Shown here: in pieces, positions 9,089-22,146 of the stretch
Layout of the letters: each line of letters opens with the position of its first letter
Numbering within the stretch: the stretch's first letter is position 1
Origin: Budorcas taxicolor
Lineage: Eukaryota > Chordata > Mammalia > Artiodactyla > Bovidae
Assembly: GCF_023091745.1 (NCBI RefSeq)
Contig: NW_026291758.1
Coordinates: forward strand, 157,806 to 221,805
DNA: 64,000 nt
Direction: 5' to 3'
The notes under the pieces: model-generated
The model's input: the letters and a program-made list of their open reading frames with translations, nothing else
Told to the model about the DNA's origin: nothing
Database searches by the model: none
Made by a program: the position numbers and the translations under genes

Positions 9089-11536
9089 GTGTGGAGTCGG
9101 GGCCGGAACCTGAGGATTCCTCTCCAGTGTTGCCATGGATCTTGGGGTGCTTCTGAGTCTCCCCAGGGGAGTCAGGCCTCGTCTCGAGTGGGGGCATGCA
9201 CGTGCGCTTTCCTCCCGAGCTGCAGCAGTAGTGTCACGCTTCCTGTCACGTGGATCAAGGGATCTGTGGCTTTCCCTCGAGGCTGTCCCTCGAGGCTTTC
9301 CCACGAGGCTTACCCACAGGGCTGTGCCACGTGCCACCTTGGTGTGAGTCGATCCTCGGCGTGAAAGACGAGCCGGTGAAGGGAAAAGAGGTTCCTCTGG
9401 AATGGACTGAGACATCTGGGGGACTCTTGGAATGGTGGCACGGCCCTGGAGTTCCTCTCGCCGTTCCTGTTGAGAGGGCCTCCTCTTGAGATGCGACGGG
9501 AACGCCGGGAACTCTTTCCCGACGAAGCAGGGAAAGGATCCCTCATCTCGAGCTACGAGGCGGAAACGGGGCTCCTCTGGATGTGGGCGGGACCCTCGTG
9601 ATTCCTCTCGAGTGGAGACGGGTATGTCGGGGAACTACTTGATTTGCACCAAGGGTGTGAAGGAGCCTTTCGAAGTTCCAGAGGTGAGGTGTGATCAGCC
9701 TCGAGACGCCTCAGCGGAAATGGGCCTCATCTCGCCTGGAGGGGAGAACCTCCTGGATTTTCTCGAGTTGCGGCAGGTCTTCTCGAGTTACGACGGGGAC
9801 CTCAGGGACCCGCTCTGGTGGCCTCAGGAAAGGCCATTCCCCATGCGGGTTGCTAGGGGACCTCTCGGGATTCCTCTCCCGTCCATGCCGGGGCCTCAGT
9901 CCTTGTGTGGAGTCGGGGCCGGAACCTGAGGATTCCTCTCCAGTGTTGCCATGGATCTTGGGGTGCTTCTGAGTCTCCCCAGGGGAGTCAGGCCTCGTCT
10001 CGAGTGGGTTCATGCACGTGCGCTTTCCTCCCGAGCTGCAGCAGTAGTGTCACGCTTCCTGTCACGTGGATCAAGGGATCTGTGGCTTTCACTCGAGGCT
10101 GTCCCTCGAGGCTTTCCCACGAGGCTTTCCCACAGGGCTGTGCCACGTGCCACCTTGGTGTGAGTCGATCATCGGCGTGAAAGACGAGCCGGTGAGGGGA
10201 AAAGAGGTTCCTCTGGAATGGACTGAGACATCTGGGGGACTCTTGGAATGGTGGCACGACCCTGGAGTTCCTCTCGCCGGTCCTGTTGAGAGGGCCTCCT
10301 CTTGAGATGCGACGGGAACACCGGGAACTCTTTCCCGACGAAGCAGGGAAAGGATCCCTCATCTCGAGCTACGAGGCGGAAACGGGGCTCCTCTGGATGT
10401 GGGCGGGACCCTCGTGATTCCTCTCGAGTGGAGACGGCTAGGTCGGGGAACTTCTTGATTTGCACCAAGGGTGTGAAGGACCCTTTCGAAGTTCCAGAGG
10501 TGAGGTGTGATCAGCCTCGAGACGCCTCAGCGGAAATGGGCCTCATCTCGCCTGGAGGGGAGAACCTCCTGGATTTTCTCGAGTTGCGGCAGGTCTTCTC
10601 GAGTTACGACGGGGACCTCAGGGACCCGCTCTGGTGGCCTCAGGAAAGGCCAGTCCCCATGCGAGTTGCTAGGGGACCTCTCGGGATTCCTCTCCCGTCC
10701 ATGCCGGGGCCTCAGTCCTTGTGTGGAGTCGGGGCCGGAACCTGAGGATTCCTCTCCAGTGTTGCCATGGATCTTGGGGTGCTTCTGAGTCTCCCCAGGG
10801 GAGTCAGGCCTCGTCTCGAGTGGGGGCATGCACGTGCGCTTTCCTCCCGAGCTGCAGCAGTAGTGTCACGCTTCCTGTCACGTGGATCAAGGGATCTGTG
10901 GCTTTCCCTCGAGGCTGTCCCTCGAGGCTTTCCCACGAGGCTTTCCCACAGGGCTGTGCCACGTGCCACCTTGGTGTGAGTCGATCCTCGGCGTGAAAGA
11001 CGAGCCGGTGAAGGGAAAAGAGGTTCCTCTGGAATGGACTGAGACATCTGGGGGACTCTTGGAATGGTGGCACGACCCTGGAGTTCCTCTCGCCGTTCCT
11101 GTTGAGAGGGCCTCCTCTTGAGATGCGACGGGAACGCCGGGAACTCTTTCCCGACGAAGCAGGGAAAGGATCCCTCATCTCGAGCTACGAGGCGGAAACG
11201 GGGCTCCTCTGGATGTGGGCGGGAACCACGTGATTCCTCTCGAGTGGAGACGGCTAGGTCGGGGAACTTCTTGATTTTCACCAAGGGTGTGAAGGACCCT
11301 TTCGAAGTGCCAGAGGTGAGGTATGATCAGCCTCGAGACGCCTCAGTGGAAATGGGCCTCATCTCGCCTGGAGGGGAGAACCTCCTGGATTTTCTCGAGT
11401 TGCGGCAGGTCTTCTCGAGTTACGACGGGGACCTCAGGGACCCGCTCTGGTGGCCTCAGGAAAGGCCATTCCCCATGCGGGTTGCTAGGGGACCTCTCGG
11501 GATTCCTCTCCCGTCCATGCCGGGGCCTCAGTCCTT
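9089..11536. repeat. Three-monomer HOR unit T-U-V lacking W, 2448 bp
   Basis: This is a second copy of T, U and V. Here V (10721) changes to a T-type 3' end (CCATTCCCCATGCGGG near 11467) and is followed by another U instead of W. The switch from V-type to T-type markers lies between 11347 and 11469. Confidence 0.88.
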
Positions 11537-13985
11537 GTGTGGAGTCGGGGCCGGAACCTGAGGATTCCTCTCCAGTGTTGCCATGGATCTTGGGGTGCTT
11601 CTGAGTCTCCCCAGGGGAGTCAGGCCTCGTCTCGAGTGGGTTCATGCACGTGCGCTTTCCTCCCGAGCTGCAGCAGTAGTGTCACGCTTCCTGTCACGTG
11701 GATCAAGGGATCTGTGGCTTTCACTCGAGGCTGTCCCTCGAGGCTTTCCCACGAGGCTTTCCCACAGGGCTGTGCCACGTGCCACCTTGGTGTGAGTCGA
11801 TCATCGGCGTGAAAGACGAGCCGGTGAGGGGAAAAGAGGTTCCTCTGGAATGGACTGAGACATCTGGGGGACTCTTGGAATGGTGGCACGACCCTGGAGT
11901 TCCTCTCGCCGGTCCTGTTGAGAGGGCCTCCTCTTGAGATGCGACGGGAACACCGGGAACTCTTTCCCGACGAAGCAGGGAAAGGATCCCTCATCTCGAG
12001 CTACGAGGCGGAAACGGGGCTCCTCTGGATGTGGGCGGGACCCTCGTGATTCCTCTCGAGTGGAGACGGCTAGGTCGGGGAACTTCTTGATTTGCACCAA
12101 GGGTGTGAAGGACCCTTTCGAAGTTCCAGAGGTGAGGTGTGATCAGCCTCGAGACGCCTCAGCGGAAATGGGCCTCATCTCGCCTGGAGGGGAGAACCTC
12201 CTGGATTTTCTCGAGTTGCGGCAGGTCTTCTCGAGTTACGACGGGGACCTCAGGGACCCGCTCTGGTGGCCTCAGGAAAGGCCAGTCCCCATGCGAGTTG
12301 CTAGGGGACCTCTCGGGATTCCTCTCCCGTCCATGCCGGGGCCTCAGTCCTTGTGTGGAGTCGGGGCCGGAACCTGAGGATTCCTCTCCAGTGTTGCCAT
12401 GGATCTTGGGGTGCTTCTGAGTCTCCCCAGGGGAGTCAGGCCTCGTCTCGAGTGGGGGCATGCACGTGCGCTTTCCTCCCGAGCTGCAGCAGTAGTGTCA
12501 CGCTTCCTGTCACGTGGATCAAGGGATCTGTGGCTTTCCCTCGAGGCTGTCCCTCGAGGCTTTCCCACGAGGCTTTCCCACAGGGCTGTGCCACGTGCCA
12601 CCTTGGTGTGAGTCGATCCTCGGCGTGAAAGACGAGCCGGTGAAGGGAAAAGAGGTTCCTCTGGAATGGACTGAGACATCTGGGGGACTCTTGGAATGGT
12701 GGCACGACCCTGGAGTTCCTCTCGCCGTTCCTGTTGAGAGGGCCTCCTCTTGAGATGCGACGGGAACGCCGGGAACTCTTTCCCGACGAAGCAGGGAAAG
12801 GATCCCTCATCTCGAGCTACGAGGCGGAAACGGGGCTCCTCTGGATGTGGGCGGGAACCACGTGATTCCTCTCGAGTGGAGACGGCTAGGTCGGGGAACT
12901 TCTTGATTTTCACCAAGGGTGTGAAGGACCCTTTCGAAGTGCCAGAGGGTGAGGTATGATCAGCCTCGAGACGCCTCAGTGGAAATGGGCCTCATCTCGC
13001 CTGGAGGGGAGAACCTCCTGGATTTTCTCGAGTTGCGGCAGGTCTTCTCGAGTTACGACGGGGACCTCAGGGACCCGCTCTGGTGGCCTCAGGAAAGGCC
13101 AGTCCCCATGCGAGTTGCTAGGGGACCTCTCGGGATTCCTCTCCCGTCCATGCCGGGGCCTCAGTCCTTGTGTGGAGTCGGGGCCAGAACCTGAGGATTC
13201 CTCTCCAGTGTTGCCATGGATCTTGGGGTGCTTCTGAGTCTCCCCAGGGGAGTCAGGCCTCGTCTCGAGTGGGTTCATGCACGTGCGCTTTCCTCCCGAG
13301 CTGCAGCAGTAGTGTCACGCATCCTGTCACGTGGATCAAGGGATCTGTGGCTTTCCCTCGAGGCTGTCCCTCGAGGCTTTCCCACGAGGCTTTCCCACAG
13401 GGCTGTGCCACGTGCCACCTTGGTGTGAGTCGATCCTCGGCGTGAAAGACGAGCCGGTGAGGGGAAAAGAGGTTCCTCTGGAATGGACTGAGACATCTGG
13501 GGGACTCTTGGAATGGTGGCACGACCCTGGAGTTCCTCTCGCCGGTCCTGTTGAGAGGGCCTCCTCTTGAGATGCGACGCGAACACCGGGAACTCTTTCC
13601 CGACGAAGCAGGGAAAGGATCCCTCATCTCGAGCTACGAGGCGGAAACGGGGCTCCTCTGGATGTGGGCGGGACCCTCGTGATTCCTCTCGAGTGGAGAC
13701 GGCTAGGTCGGGGAACTTCTTGATTTGCACCAAGGGTGTGAAGGACCCTTTTGAAGTTCCAGAGGTGAGGTGTGATCAGCCTCGAGACGCCTCAGCGGAA
13801 ATGGGCCTCATCTCGCCTGGAGGGGAGAACCTCCTGGATTTACTCGAGTTGCGGCAGGTCTTCTCGAGTTACGACGGGGACCTCAGGGACCCGCTCTGGT
13901 GGCCTCAGGAAAGGCCAGTCCCCATGCGAGTTGCTAGGGGACCTCTCGGGATTCCTCTCCCGTCCATGCCGGGGCCTCAGTCCTT
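11537..13985. repeat. Three-monomer HOR unit U-V-W, 2449 bp
   Basis: U (11537) and V (12353) closely match the copies at 9905 and 10721. V ends in the W-type way, as in the unit at 5825. Monomer 12353 is 817 bp because CCAGAGG reads CCAGAGGG at 12947-12949. W (13170) shares GATGCGACGCGAAC and GGATTTACTCG with 8273, and has a private CACGCATCCTG. Confidence 0.87.
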
Positions 13986-16434
13986 GTGTGGAGTCGGGGG
14001 CCGGAACCTGAGGATTCCTCTCCAGTGTTGCCATGGATCTTGGGGTGCTTCTGAGTCTCCCCAGGGGAGTCAGGCCTCGTCTCGAGTGGGGGCATGCACG
14101 TGCGCTTTCCTCCCGAGCTGCAGCAGTAGTGTCACGCTTCCTGTCACGTGGATCAAGGGATCTGTGGCTTTCCCTCGAGGCTGTCCCTCGAGGCTTTCCC
14201 ACGAGGCTTTCCCACAGGGCTGTGCCACGTGCCACCTTGGTGTGAGTCGATCCTCGGCGTGAAAGACGAGCCGGTGAAGGGAAAAGAGGTTCCTCTGGAA
14301 TGGACTGAGACATCTGGGGGACTCTTGGAATGGTGGCACGACCCTGGAGTTCCTCTCGCCGTTCCTGTTGAGAGGGCCTCCTCTTGAGATGCGACAGGAA
14401 CGCCGGGAACTCTTTCCCGACGAAGCAGGGAAAGGATCCCTCATCTCGAGCTACGAGGCGGGAAACGGGGCTCCTCTGGATGTGGGCGGGAACCACGTGA
14501 TTCCTCTCGAGTGGAGACGGCTAGGTCGGGGAACTTCTTGATTTGCACCAAGGGTGTGAAGGACCCTTTCGAAGTGCCAGAGGTGAGGTATGATCAGCCT
14601 CGAGACGCCTCAGTGGAAATGGGCCTCATCTCGCCTGGAGGGGAGAACCTCCTGGATTTTCTCGAGTTGCGGCAGGTCTTCTCGAGTTACGACGGGGACC
14701 TCAGGGACCCGCTCTGGTGGCCTCAGGAAAGGCCAGTCCCCATGCGAGTTGCTAGGGGACCTCTCGGGATTCCTCTCCCGTCCATGCCGGGGCCTCAGTC
14801 CTTGTGTGGAGTCGGGGCCAGAACCTGAGGATTCCTCTCCAGTGTTGCCATGGATCTTGGGGTGCTTCTGAGTCTCCCCAGGGGAGTCAGGCCTCGTCTC
14901 GAGTGGGTTCATGCACGTGCGCTTTCCTCCCGAGCTGCAGCAGTAGTGTCACGCTTCCTGTCACGTGGATCAAGGGATCTGTGGCTTTCCCTCGAGGCTG
15001 TCCCTCGAGGCTTTCCCACGAGGCTTTCCCACAGGGCTGTGCCACGTGCCACCTTGGTGTGAGTCGATCCTCGGCGTGAAAGACGAGCCGGTGAGGGGAA
15101 AAGAGGTTCCTCTGGAATGGACTGAGACATCTGGGGGACTCTTGGAATGGTGGCACGACCCTGGAGTTCCTCTCGCCGGTCCTGTTGAGAGGGCCTCCTC
15201 TTGAGATGCGACGGGAACACCGGGAACTCTTTCCCGACGATGCAGGGAAAGGATCCCTCATCTCGAGCTACGAGGCGGAAACGGGGCTCCTCTGGATGTG
15301 GGCGGGACCCTCGTGATTCCTCTCGAGTGGAGACGGCTAGGTCGGGGAACTTCTTGATTTGCACCAAGGGTGTGAAGGACCCTTTCGAAGTTCCAGAGGT
15401 GAGGTGTGATCAGCCTCGAGACGCCTCAGCGGAAATGGGCCTCATCTCGCCTGGAGGGGAGAACCTCCTGGATTTTCTCGAGTTGCGGCAGGTCTTCTCG
15501 AGTTACGACGGGGACCTCAGGGACCCGCTCTGGTGGCCTCAGGAAAGGCCAGTCCCCATGCGAGTTGCTAGGGGACCTCTCGGGATTCCTCTCCCGTCCA
15601 TGCCGGGGCCTCAGTCCTTGTGTGGAGTCGGGGCCGGAACCTGAGGATTCCTCTCCAGTGTTGCCATGGATCTTGGGGTGCTTCTGAGTCTCCCGAGGGG
15701 AGTCAGGCCTCGTCTCCAGTGGGGGCATGCACGTGCGCTTTCCTCCCGAGCTGCAGCAGTAGTGTCACGCTTCCTGTCACGTGGATCAAGGGATCTGTGG
15801 CTTTCCCTCGAGGCTGTCCCTCGAGGCTTTCCCACGAGGCTTTCCCACAGGGCTGTGCCACGTGCCACCTTGGTGTGAGTCGATCCTCGGCGTGAAAGAC
15901 GAGCCGGTGAGGGGAAAAGAGGTTCCTCTGGAATGGACTGAGACATCTGGGGGACTCTTGGAATGGTGGCACGACCCTGGTGTTCCTCTCGCCGGTCCTG
16001 TTGAGAGGGCCTCCTCTTGAGATGCGACGGGAACACCGGGAACTCTTTCCCGACGAAGCAGGGAAAGGATCCCTCATCTCGAGCTACGAGGCGGAAACGG
16101 GGCTCCTCTGGATGTGGGCGGGACCCTCGTGATTCCTCTCGAGTGGAGACGGCTAGGTCGGGAAACTTCTTGATTTGCACCAAGGGTGTGAAGGACCCTT
16201 TCGAAGTTCCAGAGGTGAGGTGTGATCAGCCTCGAGACGCCTCAGCGGAAATGGGCCTCATCTCGCCTGGAGGGGAGAACCTCCTGGATTTCTCAAGTTG
16301 CGGCAGGTCTTCTCGAGTTACGACGGGGACCTCAGGGACCCGCTCTGGTGGCCTCAGGAAAGGCCAGTCCCCATGCGAGTTGCTAGGGGACCTCTCGGGA
16401 TTCCTCTCCCGTCCATGCCGGGGCCTCAGTCCTT
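13986..16434. repeat. Three satellite monomers V-W-X with length changes
   Basis: Monomer 13986 (V-like, GGGAACCACGTG) is 818 bp. It has one extra G at 13996-14000 (GTCGGGGGCC) and one at 14460-14462 (GGCGGGAAAC). Monomer 14804 is W-like but with GACGATGCAGGG. Monomer 15620 (X) is 815 bp: GGATTTTCTC reads GGATTTCTC near 16287-16293. It also has TCTCCCGAGGGG and CGTCTCCAGTGG, the latter losing a CTCGAG. All length changes sit in homopolymer runs, so sequencing error is possible. Confidence 0.87.
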
Positions 16435-18066
16435 GTGTGGAGTCGGGGCCGGAACCTGAGGATTCCTCTCCAGTGTTGCCATGGATCTTGGGGTGCTTCT
16501 GAGTCTCCCCAGGGGAGTCAGGCCTCGTCTCGAGTGGGGGCATGCACGTGCGCTTTCCTCCCGAGCTGCAGCAGTAGTGTCACGCTTCCTGTCACGTGGA
16601 TCAAGGGATCTGTGGCTTTCCCTCGAGGCTGTCCCTCGAGGCTTTCCCACGAGGCTTTCCCACAGGGCTGTGCCACGTGCCACCTTGGTGTGAGTCGATC
16701 CTCGGCGTGAAAGACGAGCCGGTGAAGGGAAAAGAGGTTCCTCTGGAATGGACTGAGACATCTGGGGGACTCTTGGAATGGTGGCACGACCCTGGAGTTC
16801 CTCTCGCCGTTCCTGTTGAGAGGGCCTCCTCTTGAGATGCGACGGGAACGCCGGGAACTCTTTCCCGACGAAGCAGGGAAAGGATCCCTCATCTCGAGCT
16901 ACGAGGCGGAAACGGGGCTCCTCTGGATGTGGGCGGGAACCACGTGATTCCTCTCGAGTGGAGACGGCTAGGTCGGGGAACTTCTTGATTTGCACCAAGG
17001 GTGTGAAGGACCCTTTCGAAGTGCCAGAGGTGAGGTATGATCAGCCTCGAGACGCCTCAGTGGAAATGGGCCTCATCTCGCCTGGAGGGGAGAACCTCCT
17101 GGATTTTCTCGAGTTGCGGCAGGTCTTCTCGAGTTACGACGGGGACCTTAGGGACCCGCTCTGGTGGCCTCAGGAAAGGCCAGTCCCCATGCGAGTTGCT
17201 AGGGGACCTCTCGGGATTCCTCTCCCGTCCATGCCGGGGCCTCAGTCCTTGTGTGGAGTCGGGGCCAGAACCTGAGGATTCCTCTCCAGTGTTGCCATGG
17301 ATCTTGGGGTGCTTCTGAGTCTCCCCAGGGGAGTCAGGCCTCGTCTCGAGTGGGTTCATGCACGTGCGCTTTCCTCCCGAGCTGCAGCAGTAGTGTCACG
17401 CTTCCTGTCACGTGGATCAAGGGATCTGTGGCTTTCCCTCGAGGCTGTCCCTCGAGGCTTTCCCACGAGGCTTTCCCACAGGGCTGTGCCACGTGCCACC
17501 TTGGTGTGAGTCGATCCTCGGCGTGAAAGACGAGCCGGTGAGGGGAAAAGAGGTTCCTCTGGAATGGACTGAGACATCTGGGGGACTCTTGGAATGGTGG
17601 CACGACCCTGGAGTTCCTCTCGCCGGTCCTGTTGAGAGGGCCTCCTCTTGAGATGCGACGGGAACACCGGGAACTCTTTCCCGACGATGCAGGGAAAGGA
17701 TCCCTCATCTCGAGCTACGAGGCGGAAACGGGGCTCCTCTGGATGTGGGCGGGACCCTCGTGATTCCTCTCGAGTGGAGACGGCTAGGTCGGGGAACTTC
17801 TTGATTTGCACCAAGGGGGTGAAGGAGCCTTTCCAAGTTCCAGAGGTGAGGTGTGATCAGCCTCGAGACGCCTCAGCGGAAATGGGCCTCATCTCGCCTG
17901 GAGGGGAGAACCTCCTGGATTTTCTCGAGTTGCGGCAGGTCTTCTCGAGTTACGACGGGGACCTCAGGGACCCGCTCTGGTGGCCTCAGGAAAGGCCAGT
18001 CCCCATGCGAGTTGCTAGGGGACCTCTCGGGATTCCTCTCCCGTCCATGCCGGGGCCTCAGTCCTT
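16435..18066. repeat. Two satellite monomers V-W (16435, 17251)
   Basis: Monomer 16435 keeps the V markers GGGAACCACGTG and GAGGTATGATC but has TTGATTTGCACC in place of the V-type TTTTCACC. Monomer 17251 repeats the W form with GACGATGCAGGG seen at 14804. Together they repeat the V-W pair 13986-15619 without the X monomer. Confidence 0.86.
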
Positions 18067-21000
18067 GTGTGGAGTCGGGGCCGGAACCTGAGGATTCCTC
18101 TCCAGTGTTGCCATGGATCTTGGGGTGCTTCTGAGTCTCCCCAGGGGAGTCAGGCCTCGTCTCGAGTGGGGGCATGCACGTGCGCTTTCCTCCCGAGCTG
18201 CAACAGTAGTGTCACGCTTCCTGTCACGTGGATCAAGGGATCTGTGGCTTTCCCTCGAGGCTGTCCCTCGAGGCTTTCCCACGAGGCTTTCCCACAGGGC
18301 TGTGCCACGTGCCACCTTGGTGTGAGTCGATCCTCGGCGTGAAAGACGAGCCGGTGAAGGGAAAAGAGGTTCCTCTGGAATGGACTGAGACATCTGGGGG
18401 ACTCTTGAAATGGTGGCACGACCCTGGAGTTCCTCTCGCCGTTCCTGTTGAGAGGGCCTCCTCTTGAGATGCGACGGGAACGCCGGGAACTCTTTCCCGA
18501 CGAAGCAGGGAAAGGATCCCTCAACTCGAGCTACGAGGCGGAAACGGGGCTCCTCTGGATGTGGGCGGTACCCTCGTTATTCCTCTCGAGTGGAGACGGG
18601 TATGTCGGGGAACTTTTTGATTTGCACCAAGGGTGTGAAGGACCCTTTCGAAGTTCCAGAGGTGAGGTGTGATCAGCCTCGAGACGCCTCAGCGGAAATG
18701 GGCCTCATCTAGCCTGGAGGGGAGAACCTCCTGGATTTTCTCGAGTTGCGGCAGGTCTTCTCGAGTTACGACGGGGACCACAGGGACCCGCTCTGGTGGC
18801 CTCAGGAAAGGCCAGTCCCCATGCGAGTTGCTAGGGGACCTCTCGGGATTCCTCTCCCGTCCATGCCGGGGCCTCAGGCCTTGTGTGGAGTCGGGGCCGG
18901 AACCTGAGGATTCCTCTCCAGTGTTGCCATGGATCTTGGGGTGCTTCTGAGTCTCCCCAGGGGAGTCAGGCCTCGTCTCGAGTTGGTGCATGCACGTGCG
19001 CTTTCCTCCCGAGCTGCAGCAGTAGTGTCACGCTTCCTGTCACGTGGATCAAGGGATCTGTGGCTTTCCCTCGAGGCTGTCCCTCGAGGCTTTCCCACGA
19101 GGCTTTCCCACAGGGCTGTGCCACGTGCCACCTTGGTGTGAGTCGATCCTCAGCGTGAAAGACGAGCCGGTGAAGGGAAAAGAGGTTCCTCTGGAATGGA
19201 CTGAGACATCTGGGGGACTCTTGGAAAGGTGGCACAAGCCTGGAGTTCCACTCGCCGTTCCTGTTGAGAGGGCCTCCTCTAGAGATGCGACGGGAACGCC
19301 GGGAACTCTTTCCCGACGAAGCAGGGAAAGGATCCCTCATCTCGAGCTACGAGGTGGAAACGGGGCTCCTCTGGATGTGGGCGGGACCCTCGTGATTGCT
19401 CTCGAGTGGAGACGGGTATGTCGGGGAACTTCTTGATTTGCAGCAAGGGTGTGAAGGAGCCTTTCGAAGTTCCAGAGGTGAGGTGTGATCAGCCTCGAGA
19501 CGCCTCAGCGGAAATGGGCCTCATCTCGCCTGGAGGGGAGAACCTCCTGGATTTTCTCGAGTTGCGGCAGGTCTTCTCGAGTTACGACGGGGACCTCAGG
19601 GACCCGCTCTGGTGGCCTCAGGAAAGGCCAGTCCCCATGCGAGTTGCTAGGGGACCTCTCGGGATTCCTCTCCCGTCCATGCCGGGGCCTCAGTCCTTGT
19701 GTGGAGTCGGGGCCGGAACCTGAGGATTCCTCTCCAGTGTTGCCATGGATCTTGGGGTGCTTCTGAGTCTCCCCAGGGGAGTCAGGCCTCGTCTCGAGTG
19801 GGGGCATGCACGTGCGCTTTCCTCCCGAGCTGCAGCAGTAGTGTCACGCTTCCTGTCACGTGCATCAAGGGATCTGTGGCTTTCCCTCGAGGCTGTCCCT
19901 CGAGGCTTTCCCACGAGGCTTTCCCACAGGGCTGTGCCACGTGCCACCTTGGTGTGAGTCGATCCTCGGCGTGAAAGACGAGCCGGTGAAGGGAAAAGAG
20001 GTTCCTCTGGAATGGACTGAGACATCTGGGGGACTCTTGGCATGGTGGCACGACCCTGGAGTTCCTCTCGCCGTTCCTGTTGAGAGGGCCTCCTCTTGAG
20101 ATGCGACGGGAACGCCGGGAACTCTTTCCCGACGAAGCAGGGAAAGGATCCCTCATCTCGAGCTACGAGGCGGAAACGGGGCTCCTCTGGATGTGGGCGG
20201 TACCCTCGTGATTCCTCTCGAGTGGAGACGGCTATGTCGGGGAACTTCTTGATTTGCACCAAGGGTGTGAAGGAGCCTTTCGAAGTTCCAGAGGTGAGGT
20301 GTGATCAGCCTCGAGACGCCTCAGCAGAAATGGGCCTCATCTCGCCTGGAGGTGAGAACCTCCTGGATTTTCTCGAGTTGTGGCAGGTTTTCTCGAGTTA
20401 CGACGGGGACCTCAGGGACCCGCTCTGGTGGCCTCAGGAAAGGCCAGTCCCCATGCGAGTTGCTAGGGGACCTCTCGGGATTCCTCTCCCGTCCATGCCG
20501 GGGCCTCAGTCCTTGTGTGGAGTCGGGGCCGGAACCTGAGGATTCCTCTCCAGTGTTGCCATGGATCTTGGGGTGCTTCTGAGTCTCCCCAGGGGAGTCA
20601 GGCCTCGTCTCGAGGGGGGGCATGCACGTGCGCTTTCCTCCCGAGCTGCAGCAGTAGTGTCACGCTTCCTGTCACGTGCATCAAGGGATCTGTGGCTTTC
20701 CCTCGAAGCTGTCCCTCGAGGCTTTCCCACGTGGCTTTCCCACAGGGCTGTGTCACGTGCCACCTTGGTGTGAGTCGATCCTCGGCGTGAAAGACGAGCC
20801 GGTGAAGGGAAAAGAGGTTCCTCTGGAATGGACTGAGACATCTGGGGGACTCTTGGAATGGTGGCACGACCCTGGAGTTCCTCTCGCCGTTCCTGTTGAG
20901 AGGGCCTCCTCTTGAGATGCGACGGGAACGCCGGGAACTCTTTCCCGACGAAGCAGGGAAAGGATCCCTCATCTCGAGCTACGAGGCGGAAACGGGGCTC

Positions 21001-22146
21001 CTCTGGATGTGGGCGGGACCCTCGTGATTCCTCTCGAGTGGAGACGGCTATGTCGGGGAACTTCTTGATTTGCAGCAAGGGTGTGAAGGACCCTTTCGAA
21101 GTTCCAGAGGTGAGGTGTGATCAGCCTCGAGACGCCTCAGCGGAAATGGGCCTCATCTCGCCTGGAGGGGAGAACCTCCCGGATTTTCTCGAGTTGCGGC
21201 AGGTCTTCTCGAGTTACGACGGGGACCACAGGGACCCGCTCTGGTGGCCTCAGGAAAGGCCAGTTCCCATGCGAGTTGTTAGGATACCTCTCGGGATTCC
21301 TCTCCCGTCCATGCCGGGGCCTCAGGCCTTGTGTGGAGTCGGGGCCGGAACCTGAGGATTCCTCTCCAGTGTTGCCATGGATCTTGGGGTGCTTCTGAGT
21401 CTCCCCAGGGGAGTCAGGCCTCGTCTCGAGTGGGGGCATGCACGTGCGCTTTCCTCCCGAGCTGCAGCAGTAGTGTCACGCTTCCTGTCACGTGCATCAA
21501 GGGACCTGTGGCTTTCCCTCGAGGCTGTCCCTCGAGGCTTTCCCACGAGGCTTTCCCACAGGGCTGTGCCACGTGTCACCTTGGTGTGAGTCGATCCTCG
21601 GCGTGAAAGACGAGCCGGTGAAGGGAAAAGAGGTTCCTCTGGAATGGACTGAGACATCTGGGGGACTCTTGGAATGGTGGCACGACCCTGGAGTTCCTCC
21701 TGCCGTTCCTGTTGAGAGGGCCTCCTCTTGACATGCGACGGGAAGGCCGGGAACTCTTTCCCGACGATGCAGGGAAAGGATCCCTCATCTCGAGCTACGA
21801 GGCGGAAACGGGGCTCCTCTGGATGTGGGCGGGACCCTCGTGATTCCTCTCGAGTGGAGACGGCTAGGTCGGGGAACTTCTTGATTTGCACCAAGGGTGT
21901 GAAGGACCCTTTCGAAGTTCCAGAGGTGAGGTGTGATCAGCCTCGAGACGCCTCAGCGGAAATGGGCCTCATCTCGCCTGGAGGATAGAACCTCCTGGAT
22001 TATCTCGAGTTGCAGCAGGTCTTCTCGAGTTACGACGGGGACCTCAGGGACCCGCTCTGGTGGCCTCAGGAAAGGCCAGTCCCCATGCGAGTTGCTAGGG
22101 GACCTCTCGGGATTCCTCTCCCGTCCATGCCGGGGCCTCAGTCCTT
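18067..22146. repeat. Five transitional monomers between two HOR domains
   Basis: Starts are 18067, 18883, 19699, 20515 and 21331. Monomer 18067 has CTGCAACAG and GCGGTACCCTCGTTATT. Monomer 18883 has TTGGAAAGGTGGCACAA and GTTCCACTCG, a combination otherwise seen in 45806. Monomer 20515 is an early A-type (GAGGGGGGGCATGC, CACGTGCATC, CCACGTGGC), 3263 bp before the A-type at 23778. Monomer 21331 resembles E-type in its 3' half (GACATGCGACGG, GACGATGCAGGG, GGATTATCTCG). Confidence 0.87.

Noticed and set aside
13567..14262. Unusually long 231-codon frame (and similar ones at 51099-51776 and 62496-63314)
   Set aside because: They arise from an extra G near 13996-14000, a TGA-to-TTA change near 51541, and the indel cluster after 62200. 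They are fusions of the standard non-coding frames.
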